Origin: Nemophila menziesii
Lineage: Eukaryota; Streptophyta; Magnoliopsida; Boraginales; Hydrophyllaceae
NCBI GenBank assembly: GCA_029959085.1
Contig: JARWIR010000013.1
Coordinates: 12,091,186-12,155,185 of the forward strand
DNA: 64,000 nt
Reading direction: 5' to 3'
Shown here in pieces: positions 1-9,092 of this stretch. A model generated the notes under the pieces. That model ran no database searches. It saw only the letters and a list, made by a program, of their open reading frames with translations, and was not told the DNA's origin. Numbering within the stretch: position 1 is the stretch's first letter; every line of letters starts with the position of its first letter. The position numbers and the translations under genes are program-made.

Positions 1-3000
1 CAAGTAAAGAAAACAGAAACAGTAGGTAACAAGAAAAGTACGAGGGCTAGTATAAAAAGAACAAGAGTAGAAGGAGTGGGCCCTAGTGGTACCAAACGAG
101 AGAGTTACAATAAAGGTTGTAGGAAAGATAGTTCTCAAAAGAAAAAGAAGTTGTCTGAACCTGATGAAGATGTGGATGAAGAATCCACAACTGATGACGA
201 TTATATAATAGATAGCGACATCGATTTGAGTGAGGGTGATGACGACCAGGATTATAATACATTCATTGACTCGGATGTGGAAGTGGATAGAATGAATGTG
301 GAAAATGATGATGCAGATGCTTCTGAAGGCGATAGTGATGATGTTGGTGGTGGGACAGATTCGGATGAATATATACATGATTCCGAAGATCTGAGTACAG
401 CTAGTTCTTCTTCTGGTACAGATGAAGATGGAAAAAATAAAAAGTTGCGCAAGAAAAAGATGAAATACCCCCTATTTAAGGCGAGTATAGATATGCAGAA
501 GCCTAGATTTGTTTTAGTATTGACATTTGCGAATGCCTCTGATCTTAGACTAGCAGTAAGAACACATGCCATAAGAAAGGTGGTCAACATTAAGTTTGTG
601 AAGAACGATTGGAATCGGATTAGAGTTGTTTGCAAAGGAGCAGGATGTGGGTGGTTTTTATATGCATCACATAAAGAAAAGGTTGGTGGGCTGGTGATAA
701 TGAGTTTATGTAATAAACATAGTTGTGGTAAAAACCTTAACCATAAGCATGTTACTGCAAAGTTCTTGGCAAATACTTTTAAAGATATGATAAGATTGAA
801 CCTCTACAGTAATGTGAGTGACTTTCAACAGTTAGTGCATCGGGATTATTCAGTTAATGTTAGTACCAGAACATGCTACAGGGCATATAAGCTTGCAAAA
901 AGTATGATTGAGGCTGAATACAAAGATCAATACAAAAAACTTTATGATTATGCAGCAGAAATAAGAAGAAGTAATCCTGGAAGTACTGTAGCAATTGAAA
1001 CAACTACTGATGAGGTAACTGGAGTAGAAAGATTTCAAAGAATTTATGTTTGCTTAGAGGGTTGCAGAAGGGGATTTTTAGAGGGTTGTAGAAGGGGATT
1101 TTTAGAGGGTTGTAGAAAGGTTGTTGGGGTTGATGGATGTCACTTGAAAGGTCCACATCCTGGTGTAATTTTGACAGCAGTTGGTATTGATGGGAACAAT
1201 TGTATATTCCCAATTTTGTATTGTGTAGCTGAGAAAGAAGATAGCAATTCTTGGAGATGGTTTTTTAATCTGTTGATACAAGATCTTGGTATTACTAATC
1301 AAGAAGAATGGACTTTCATATCAGATAGACAAAAGGTTGGTTATCCTTCACTGGCTTAATTAAATTGTTTTCTTTAGAACACTGAATTTATTTCTAAATG
1401 TATGTGTGTATAGGGTTTGCTTCAAGTGATGAGTGACATGCTTCCAGATATTGAACATAGACATTGTGTAAGGCATCTCTACAATAATTTCAAAATCAAA
1501 CATCCTGGAATGGCCTTAAAAGACAAAGTTTGGGAAGCTGATAGGGCCCCCACAGAATACATATTTAATGAGGTCATGGCTGAGATTAAAAACATGAATG
1601 AGGAGGCATTCAATTGGCTATCTAGTTTAGATCCCAAGACATGGACAAGGTCTCACTTTAGTACTGTTACAAAATGTGATCTTCTACTTAACAACATCTG
1701 TGAAAGCTATAACAATGCCATAAAAAAAGTCAGGTATTATGACTACTTACCCCCTATAAAGTGCTAATTTATGACTACGTACCCCCTATAAAGTTGTATT
1801 TAATGACTACTTACCCCCTATAAAGTTTTATTTAATGACTACTTACCCCCTACTTAGTTTTACATAATGACTACTTACCCCCTACTTATTTTTACATAAT
1901 GACCACTTCCCCCCCTACTTAGTTTTAGATAATTACTACTTCCTACCCCCTACACAACTGACATTAAAGGTTTTTTTTGCTCAGGGACAAGTCTATCATC
2001 CTCATACTAGAGGGTCTCAGGATGTATAGTTTGAAAAGGCTTCAGTCTAAAAGAGCATGGATGACAAAATACGAAGGTGATCTATGTCCTAAGGTTAGGA
2101 AGTTGGTGAATAAAGGTAAAACAAACAGTGGAAAGTGGCATGCAGTGTTTTGCGGTGAAATGAAATTTGAAGTAAGGAACCTTGGAACAGATTCGTATGT
2201 TGTAGATTTAGATACAAATAGCTGTCCCTGCAGGAGGTGGGAGCTATCTGGGATACCTTGCTTTCATGCGATAGCGAGTATTCAATACATAGGTAAAGAC
2301 CCAGAAAACTATGTCCACGAATGCTACTCAAAGGTGACGTATATGAAGGCTTATACACCAATGATATACCCTATAAATGGACCAAAGATGTGGCCTAGTA
2401 CAAGGCCTGTAAGTGTAGAACCTCCAGTAGCTTTTAAGTTGGTTGGCAGACCCAAAAGGGCAAGAACTAAGGAGGCAGATGAGGACCAGGTTAAAAAGTG
2501 GAGGAAAGAAAGAACATCTGAAGGTGTTCAAAAGATGTTACTAAAAGGTACTTCACATAAATGTGCAATTTGCAAGGGAGAAGGCCATAACAAAAGGTCA
2601 TGTAAGGCAAATTTAAGTACTACAGAACAGGAAACAGTAGGATTGGAGGATATTCAAGGTGATAATGAAGTTATGGGAGATGGTGTAGCTGATGGTAGGG
2701 GTGTTGGTGACAATGAAGTTATGGAAGATGGTGTAGCTGATGGTAGGGGTGTTGGTGTTAATGCAGCTGTGGATGAGACCCCAGATGAGATGATTAACAA
2801 AATGTTTGATGAGTTAGAAGTCCAACCCTCTGCTCCTTCTAACCCACAATCTACTCCATCTGAGCCTGAAAATTTTAATGTGACAAAAAAAGATACAATT
2901 GGTGAGAAAGACAAAGAGAAAAAAACAATTGCTAAGACAACCAGAGGATCAAAACCAAAGATGCGCTTACCTCAGGAAAAGGATTCAGGTGTTAACTCAC

Positions 3001-4222
3001 CCCCTAGATCCAGACCAAGGATGCGCTTACCAGGACAAACATCACAGGAGGAAGGTGATAATTCAACACACAGATCCAGACCAAAGATGCGCTTTCCAGT
3101 ACACAGATCAGATGAGCCAGTAGTTGATAGTCCACCTAAGTCCAGACCAAAGATGCGCATACCAGACAAAGCAGTGGAAAAACCAATACGCCAAAGCAGT
3201 AGAATTAAGGATCAAGGATTGAAGACAGTTTCAGGAGGTTCAAGCACAATGCCTATATCTTTAGAGGAAGATGAACCAGGCACACAAAAGGGAAATACTT
3301 CTGTTGCTCCTATATCACCATTAGAGGTCATTATTATTGAAATAGAAACTATTTTTTGCATTAGGTATTGTTTATAAGACATTGTATTATGTGAATAATG
3401 ATTACAGGTTGATGAATCTGGGAAACAAAAACAGAAGACTACAAATAATCCTCCTAAATCAATTTTAAAGGTTTGTACTAATACCCCCTTTAAAGTTATG
3501 GTTTATGACTACTTACCCCCTATACCTAATTATGTTTTGCCAACTTACCCCCTATAATTGTTTATGTCTTGACTACTTACCCCCTATAACTTACTTTGTT
3601 TATGCAGAAGGTAAAGATGGAGAAGTTGACAGAACTATTGGAAAAAGCAAAGCATAAAAATGCTGGGGATGCACAAACAAATGAGAATGAGAAAACAAGT
3701 GAGCAGATTAGCATAGACAAAACAAAGGAGAAAGCCCCCCCTAAGCAAAAAAAGAAGATTTCATTAAGGAACATCCCAGGGGTAAGTATATAATGATTTG
3801 ACTAACTACCCCTTAGACTTTTATTTCAGTGACTAAATGCCCCCTGGATCTACAAAATTTTGCAAAAAAGACCTTCTGCAGATACCTTTATTGAATGCTT
3901 TTATTTGTTTACCATGTAGGTGAGGTTCAAACATGATAAACCACCAGCAGAATCAGGTTCAAAAAGGAGTTTACCTGAGGTTAGCCATGTGTTGATTTTT
4001 TTTACACCATTACATACTACAGAATGCTTAACTTCTTCTTTATCATTCTACCAGGAAGGAGACACAAGACTACCAGAGAAAAAGCGGCGCGTAATCCAGC
4101 ATAAACAGGGGGTGGTAATGCGAGAGGGTGATCCAAAGTATGTAACTGTTGCTGAAGCACTTCGTTTGAGGAAGGCAGCCACCAGTTCTTCAGTAAAAAC
4201 TAGGAAAGAAGCTAAAGATTGA
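1..4222 (+). CDS. MULE (MuDR-type) transposase, seven exons, 5' end cut by window
   Basis: Exons read as 1-1335, 1414-1733, 1985-3326, 3408-3470, 3608-3781, 3920-3979 and 4055-4222; all introns are GT..AG and joins keep frame (1153 residues in the window). The frame is open to base 1 and no ATG decides the start, so the N-terminus lies upstream. Order of parts: an acidic Asp/Glu/Ser-rich region; a MuDR N-terminal zinc-binding domain (CKGAGCGWFLY ... HSC); the MULE catalytic domain with first Asp in VDGCHLKG (about residue 378) and second Asp in SDRQKGL (442, spanning intron 1), then the C..H pair in HCVRHLYNNF; a SWIM zinc finger (CPC ... CFH, about 2225-2270); a CX2CX4HX4C zinc knuckle (2563-2603); a basic tail with four (S)RPKMRLP-like repeats; and KKRRV near the C-terminus, a likely nuclear signal. 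Oddities are a 24-bp tandem duplication just before the first catalytic Asp and a 48-bp duplication at about 2659-2755. Family assignment is firm; activity is inferred. Confidence 0.9.
1054..1120 (+). repeat. 24-bp in-frame tandem repeat in transposase catalytic domain
   Basis: Units at 1054-1077 and 1078-1101 differ by one base, and a partial third unit runs 1102-1120. They encode LEGCRRGF-type octapeptides immediately before the first catalytic Asp. Related MULE proteins usually carry one or two versions of this segment, so an extra unit has probably been added in frame. Confidence 0.85.
1750..1950 (+). repeat. Seven-unit 32-bp array with CCCCCTA core in transposase intron 2
   Basis: C-runs begin at 1750, 1782, 1814, 1846, 1878, about 1909 and 1946, so the first four intervals are exactly 32 bp. 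Units read roughly GACTACTTACCCCCTAT plus a T/A-rich spacer. The array fills most of intron 2 (1734-1984). Confidence 0.9.
3484..3584 (+). repeat. Four-unit 32-bp CCCCCT array in transposase intron 4
   Basis: C-runs begin at 3484, 3516, 3548 and 3580, exactly 32 bp apart, inside the intron at 3471-3607. Two weaker units (about 3809 and 3840) lie in the next intron. Sequence and period match the intron 2 array. Confidence 0.88.
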
Positions 4223-4818
4223 AGAATTCTGCAGATTTGAGTGTTTTATATTTCTGTGTTTTGTGACTTTTATTTTGTGTAAAAGTAGATCTTCACGCAG
4301 CAAGGATGTGGTTTTTAAGGGTTTCTAGTATGAGGTGTAGGTGGTATTTAAATACTGTTTTTTTGTTGGTAAGGCCTTTATTGCAGGTCTGTGGTGTTTT
4401 GTATGCTAGTGCACAAGTGGATGCTTTGAATATTTTTTTTGCTATGGTCTATGTAATGCCAGCACTTTATTGTTATCTTTATCTACTTTTTTTAGATTGC
4501 ATTAGATTCTATTGTCCATTAAGTGTTTCTTTAACATACTATATTCATTGCACAGTAAAACACAACTTAAACAAACCGCAACAACTTCATAATCCAATTC
4601 AACTAAAACCAAAAACTTTAGTTAAACAGTCAATTACAAACAAAGCTGAAAACTAACACATTACACCAGATTTAGAACTTCAACAAACTGATAAAACAAA
4701 CACAAAACACCAACAGCTGCAAACTTCAACAAAATGATCAATCAAACACAAAACACCATCAGTTGCAACCACCTGCTGCATCACTCTGGCTACACCAAAA
4801 TACACCTCCAACAACATT
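4223..4818. other. Convergent intergenic region between the two MULE genes
   Basis: This ~600-bp stretch separates the stop codons of the converging genes and should hold both 3' UTRs. Bases 4677-4722 and 4723-4768 form two degenerate 46-bp tandem copies. An open frame at 4306-4656 is hydrophobic and low in complexity, and I do not regard it as a gene. Confidence 0.6.
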
Positions 4819-5418
4819 CTAATTCTTTGACACACTAATACAAGACAAAATGGAGAGGAAGAGGAATATAATCATGAAGCAGGTCCATTTCAGAAACTTG
4901 TTTTCCCGAGATATAGTGTACATCGATATGTTAAGACGTTGCACCTCATTCTCCAAGACAGTTACTTTCACACGCTCAAATTTCAAATCTTTTGAGGCAA
5001 CTTGTTCTTTTTCTTGCAATTCAACCAACTGTGTGTTCAGTTCATTCACTTTCTCATGTTCAAGCTTCCAATCTGCAAAAGCTTTTTTCTCTAACAGCAT
5101 CATATCTCCGTAATCAGAGACCAACAAGTTCATCTTCGTCTCCATTGCATCTTTCTCAAGACAGTGATTGGAATCTTTAAATAGAAGCCCTCGAATTATC
5201 GAACTAGTAGCCTCCGGCAATGGCTCATCCAACCACATGAAGAACTTGCAATCCATTGAACACCCCCAATACATGCACCTGTAAAACCTCCTGCAAGGAT
5301 TCGTATCTGTCCAAGAGGTGTGAAGCCTTGCTAATTTCTTGCATCTGCAATAGGGGACTTGAGAAGTGTAGTGCGAAGAAGAACCAGCGCTATCGGCTTT
5401 AAGGGGCGACATCGGCAT
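4819..5418 (-). CDS. GRF-type zinc-finger, coiled-coil, tail-anchored protein of the MULE
   Basis: The single-exon frame gives 199 residues from the first ATG at 5418; the frame is open further upstream, but only from a TTG. Residues 24-64 form a GRF-like zinc finger: Cys24 and Cys26, an NPxRRF motif, Cys48 and Cys57, then KFFMWLD. GRF fingers are nucleic-acid-binding modules. Variations are Lys instead of Gly after the first CxC and Cys instead of Gly in NPGRRF. Residues about 105-170 are heptad-rich and probably coiled coil. Residues about 178-195 form a hydrophobic segment followed by a short basic tail, typical of a tail-anchored membrane protein. The gene converges on the transposase inside one element, the position mudrB occupies in MuDR, although I see no mudrB similarity. 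Its role is unknown. Confidence 0.8.
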   Translation of the reverse strand: MPMSPLKADSAGSSSHYTSQVPYCRCKKLARLHTSWTDTNPCRRFYRCMYWGCSMDCKFFMWLDEPLPEATSSIIRGLLFKDSNHCLEKDAMETKMNLLVSDYGDMMLLEKKAFADWKLEHEKVNELNTQLVELQEKEQVASKDLKFERVKVTVLENEVQRLNISMYTISRENKFLKWTCFMIIFLFLSILSCISVSKN

Positions 5419-5466
5419 CAACGTTGAAGGTATTGGGAGGATTCGACGCGAATTACTGTAGAAAGC

Positions 5467-5474
5467 TAGGGTTT
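5467..5474 (-). promoter_or_regulatory. Telo-box (AAACCCTA) in 5' leader of the GRF gene
   Basis: The - strand reads AAAACCCTAG about 50 bases upstream of the chosen ATG. Telo-boxes are common in plant promoters and leaders of genes active in dividing cells. Function here is inferred. Confidence 0.45.
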
Positions 5475-5566
5475 TGGTGTTCTTCGAGTTCTTCCCCAAA
5501 CCGAACCCTCTTTCTCCTTTTGATTTTCGTTTTTGGTTAAGTTAAGATGTTAAAGTGTTTTTGGGG

Positions 5567-5574
5567 TATATATA
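5567..5574 (-). promoter_or_regulatory. TATA box for the GRF gene
   Basis: TATATATA flanked by GC-richer sequence lies about 150 bp upstream of the ATG on the - strand, leaving room for a leader of roughly 120 bases. Confidence 0.55.
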
Positions 5575-5674
5575 GGATAGCCTTTAGTGAATTCCCCATC
5601 TTGCCCTTGTTAAAATAAGGGTTAAGTTAATTAAAAACGCAATTAACACCTGGATTTTAAAAAAAAAAAAAAAT

Positions 5675-5697
5675 GTGACGTGGAATTGCCACGTCAC
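5675..5697. promoter_or_regulatory. 9+9 bp palindrome with ACGTGG cores, upstream of the GRF gene
   Basis: GTGACGTGG, a 5-bp spacer, then CCACGTCAC make a perfect inverted repeat about 100 bp upstream of the TATA box. ACGTGG/TGACG cores are classical plant bZIP sites (G-box/ABRE, as-1-like), so this may be an enhancer for the - strand gene. Confidence 0.5.
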
Positions 5698-5730
5698 TTT
5701 TAACGGTGATAAATGGACGGAACACGCAGT

Positions 5731-5844
5731 AGGGGGTAACGGGTCACAAAAACAAATCTTAGGGGGCATCTAGGCGCATTTTAAGAGTTAGGGGGCAACC
5801 TGTCAATCGGGTATAAACACAGGGGGCAAAAGTGTCATTTACTC
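5731..5844 (-). repeat. MULE terminal region with four phased CCCCCT motifs
   Basis: AGGGGG occurs at 5731, 5761, 5790 and 5821 (intervals 30, 29 and 31 bp). Read on -, these are CCCCCT motifs running inward from the terminus. The same core at nearly the same period recurs in three transposase introns. Regular subterminal motifs commonly serve as transposase-binding sites. Confidence 0.75.
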
Positions 5845-6094
5845 TTCTCGATAAATAGGAATTAAATTATTGTTGTGAATTGTGTACGTAATGAGATTTG
5901 TCCCTTTAATGCCGAGATGAAATTTGTCTCATCTTCATTCTAAGACTGATATAAGACTTGACTCATCTCCAATTTTAAGACTGAGATGGAATTTTCCCCA
6001 TTTCCATTCTTAATCTGAGATGGATATCGTCCCATGTCTATTCTAAGACTGAGATGGAATCTGTTCCAACTCCAATTTTAAGATTGAGATTGTG
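5845..6094. repeat. Degenerate ~45-50 bp minisatellite
   Basis: From about 5915 to 6094 the sequence repeats a unit resembling TTCTAAGACTGAGATGGAAT with variable spacers, about four times. It lies just outside the MULE. No gene is seen. Confidence 0.6.
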
Positions 6095-6418
6095 ATGGAT
6101 TTCATACTGTTCTCTAATCCTCTAAGTTGGATTTCTTTAGCATCATTTTATGTATTAATCTCCAAGCTAGAATCCACTAAGGCTAAATTGCTTCCCAAAA
6201 CTAAGGAATTACAAGACTCAATCGAGAAGCCTTTCGGTCGAGTAATGGAGGGAGCCACCAACTGTGGATTAGGCTCGGGTACAAGAAAAGCAACCTTGTT
6301 GCCTTTAGTGAGTTGCAATATAAGGGTAGGGGAAACCTCGTGCTCCGGGATCGACTTAAGAATCAAAAATGGAAGCCAAAAGCTAGTCTTCAAGTTCATA
6401 TGTGAACACACCAAATAG
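6095..6418 (+). CDS. Unrecognised open frame, 107 codons
   Basis: An ATG at 6095 opens a frame with a hydrophobic N-terminal stretch followed by an unremarkable polar segment. No domain is recognised, and no splice or promoter support is obvious. The opposite strand is also open over most of the same interval. It may be a fragment of an old mobile element or chance. Confidence 0.15.
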   Translation: MDFILFSNPLSWISLASFYVLISKLESTKAKLLPKTKELQDSIEKPFGRVMEGATNCGLGSGTRKATLLPLVSCNIRVGETSCSGIDLRIKNGSQKLVFKFICEHTK

Positions 6419-6570
6419 GTGCCAAAGAGACCATTTTCCTCTAAGTTATGAAATAATGTGAAATTATTTACATTCGAAGGAGACCGAAGGTCCGAATTTA
6501 CTCATGATGTGATGTTCCCAGGATCTGGGGGCTCTTTGGTGGTGGCTATAAAGTGATAAGAATGCGTATC

Positions 6571-6628
6571 TTCAAGATCAAGATCGTTTGATATAGAGTA
6601 TCAAACGATGTTTAAGTTTGATCTTGAA
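6571..6628. repeat. Two-part near-perfect hairpin
   Basis: The outer arms 6571-6581 and 6618-6628 are perfect 11-bp complements. The inner arms 6583-6593 and 6599-6609 are another perfect 11 bp around a 5-base loop. The only interruption is a 1-base versus 8-base internal loop. It lies in otherwise gene-free DNA. Confidence 0.8.
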
Positions 6629-6629
6629 T

Positions 6630-7553
6630 GTGTTGTTGATTGATCCATGGTGAAAAAGTGAAAAAATGCGCTAAATTACGAAATTCTATAATTTTTTTAC
6701 TTTCTCTCTTATGATAACTTAAATGAGGAATCTACAAATTGGAGCCCAATCCTAACCAAAGAGAGTTTTTAAGGCCTATCTAAGAAATAATTCTTTTTAA
6801 GGCCTAATTCAATTTTTTGGTTAGCTTTTTTTACCTTCTTACCCTTTTCAATTTTTTTATTTCCTTTTTCGTTTTTTTATTCATTTTTTTTCTGAATTTT
6901 TATTACTTTCATTTAACTGGTATTTTTTCGATACATACGCGGAGGTAAGTACCAACATTGTACAGACCATTTCGTATAGACACGTTCTTATTAAACGTTT
7001 TTAGGTGTTTTAGTTCCAATTTGTAGTTCTTTATATGTCCAATTAGTCTGTATTCTCCAAGTTTTTGTCCAAGGGGGTGTGTACACAAGCCCGTTTTGTC
7101 CTTGTTTTTTATTTTTTCCCCAGTCATTGCTCGTGCCACAGACCCCAGTGTTCAGCCCATAACGTATAAACCCGAATGTCTAGACCAAGGTGGCTGGACC
7201 AATATAGCTGGACCAATATAGCTGGACTAGTTTTTTCAGTAGAAAATAGAATGAACAAAACAAAAAAACAAGAAAAAAAATGAAGGGTTAGTTTTTAGAT
7301 TCAAAAAATAAAAATAAACAACCCAATTTTTTAGACAAGACAAAATAAATTAATGGGGAATAGACACCAATGGGCTGGACATTAGTGCGTATCAACCAAG
7401 CTGGTCCAAAATATATATTTTTTTAAATAAAAAAAAGACAGACAAGAGCCCAAATGGGGCTGGACAATACGGTCTGGACCCAAGAACAAAGTTGTTTTAA
7501 AAAAGAAAGACACGAACAAGGTATAGCCCATATTGGGCTGGACCAAAACAGAT

Positions 7554-7599
<46 letters not shown>

Positions 7600-8530
7600 C
7601 TTTATTAAAATGTAATGGGTCGGATCTGTAACCAAAAAAAAATCTGGACCCTAATTCTTGGTGTCGATAGGCCGGAGATGACAGCGGCGTGTTTCTTGTG
7701 CGTTGATTGATGGACACCGGCGGAGGTGGTGCGAACGGAGAGCAGCAGCGACAGCAGCGAGGTGAGGGCGCTGTGGATCTGGACTGGACAGGGTGAATGA
7801 CGTCTGGGACGAAGGTGGATCTGGACTAGACAGTGGTGGGTATACGCAGATCGGGGACGGTGGTGGTGGAATGGTGCTCGACGGAGCAGATGCTGGTGCA
7901 GGGAGCGGCAGATGTCGCTGGTGGTGGCGTCGAAGCTTGAGATTGGCGTCGCTGCTGCAGAGCTCGATGTCCAGGTACGAGGTAAGAGAGAAAAGACGGT
8001 GGATCTACACGGCTAACCTCATGAACGGCGGCTATCTGCGCGAACCAAGGCTGTCTTCATCTCCACGGCGGATCTGCTGTTGTGGCTTCGATGCTGATGT
8101 GCTGTTGCAGTTGCTTCGCGAATCTGCAGCGCCTGGGTGGAGATATGGTGGTTCACGGTAGTGGGATCTTGGCGTGGTGGTGGTTCGCGATTCTGCACGG
8201 TGGGGAGGAAGGAGGGCATCGCAGTGGTGGTGGGAAGGTGGGGCTGGGGTCTGCAGGTAGGGGAAGAGGAAGGAGGAAGGTGGAAGCGGCGGCACTGCGG
8301 TGGAGAGAGAAAGGCTATACAGAAGGTGGAGGATTTTTAGAAAAAAAACCTAATTAGGATTTTTGTTTTTGATTTTTGTTGGTTCAGCATAGGTATAAGA
8401 GGGCAAGGGGGCTATTGGGTCTTTTACTGGGTTGTAGTTGGGGTAGGATTACTAATTAGTAGGTAATTGGGTTGGGGCTTTTGTTTGTAAGAAACAATGT
8501 CGTGGGGGTGTATATTATAATTCCCCCAAC
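6630..8530. other. Repeat-derived gene-free region with GC-rich core
   Basis: 6700-7560 is AT-rich with dispersed copies of a short GCTGGACC phrase (about 7190-7225, 7375, 7460, 7540). 7564-7598 is an (AT)n run. 7680-8340 is strikingly GC-rich and rich in GGTGG/CGGCGG, with overlapping frames open on both strands that encode Gly/Arg- or Pro/His-rich low-complexity products. I recognise no domain. The plan (AT-rich flank, gene-like GC-rich core) resembles the bounded non-autonomous MULEs at 36035 and 44003, but I could not establish termini here. Confidence 0.4.
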
Positions 8531-8817
8531 TTAAATATCTAAACGTGAAGGTTTAAAGTAGTATCGTGATAATACCAATAGGTTCTATTTCCTAGTAGAA
8601 TATCTTAAATTGGGGTGTCCCGTAAGTTTCAATGCAACGTGAAGCTTATTATACCACAAATGTGGACCCAAAACAGAAAGCAGCAGCACGTTGGGCTTTA
8701 TGCCATATGACAAAAGTACTCACAATTTTTTTTTTCTTTTTTTTGTCAAACACACACCATTTAAACGATGACGCGCAAGATATTCAGTTAAAGTAGGATG
8801 CTAGTCAACAATCTAAT

Positions 8818-8923
8818 AGATATTTTTCGAACAAAAAAAAATATATACTAGATAGATATTTTCTTAGATATTTTTGATAGCCACAAAATAATATCTCACC
8901 CGAATTGTGGCCCCAGCCACGTG
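8818..8923 (-). promoter_or_regulatory. Evening Element cluster plus G-box upstream of the COR27-like gene
   Basis: AAAATATCT, the exact Evening Element, occurs three times on - at 8818-8826, 8854-8862 and 8866-8874, about 220-275 bp before the start codon. A perfect G-box CACGTG sits at 8918-8923, and an AAATATCT near-match at 8533-8540. Evening Elements are bound by CCA1/LHY/RVE-type clock MYBs and the G-box by bZIP/bHLH factors such as HY5 and PIFs. Cold and evening expression of Arabidopsis COR27 is known to depend on such sites. A TATA-like CTTTATAATAT lies near 8973. Confidence 0.7.
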
Positions 8924-9092
8924 TAAAAGCGGTGATTAGTTGGCAACCCTTTCTTCAACAGATAAAGTTCTCCTTTATAATATTATCATTTCTAAACAAC
9001 TATCAATAAAATATCTTATTCTTTTCTGTTCACCGGACGAGAGCTTTGCATCTTTTTCTTTGAACGAATTGTGCAAAAAAAACCATCAGATT

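Larger units (their letters stand above)
1..5844 (+). mobile_element. Autonomous-type Mutator-like element (MULE), left end outside window
   Basis: The element contains a transposase gene on + and a convergent second gene on -, followed by a repeat-rich terminus ending near 5844 in CATTTACTC (GAGTAAATG read inward). The outermost 115 bp carry four AGGGGG motifs at about 30-bp spacing, and a 9+9 bp palindrome lies just inside. The left terminus and target duplication are not visible. If the right end is correct, the 9 bases after it (TTCTCGATA) should recur immediately before the left end. No frameshift or stop interrupts the transposase model, so the copy may be recent or still active. The boundary is inferred from similarity to MITE ends elsewhere in the window (GAGTAATGATAT). 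Confidence 0.8.

Noticed and set aside
1750..1950. CRISPR-like array (regular repeats and spacers)
   Set aside because: Repeat and spacer are not distinct and spacers are near-identical; it is an intronic tandem repeat in plant DNA.
2095..2361. Antisense frames within the transposase exons (also 252-635, 2654-2914 and 2972-3169 on -)
   Set aside because: Shadows of the intact + strand coding exons.
4306..4656. Open frame of 116 codons between the MULE genes
   Set aside because: Phe/Leu/Tyr-rich translation of T-rich 3' UTR DNA; no motif or splice support.
7793..8357. Overlapping frames on both strands in GC-rich DNA
   Set aside because: Low-complexity Gly/Arg or Pro/His products from GGTGG repeats; mutually overlapping and without domains.
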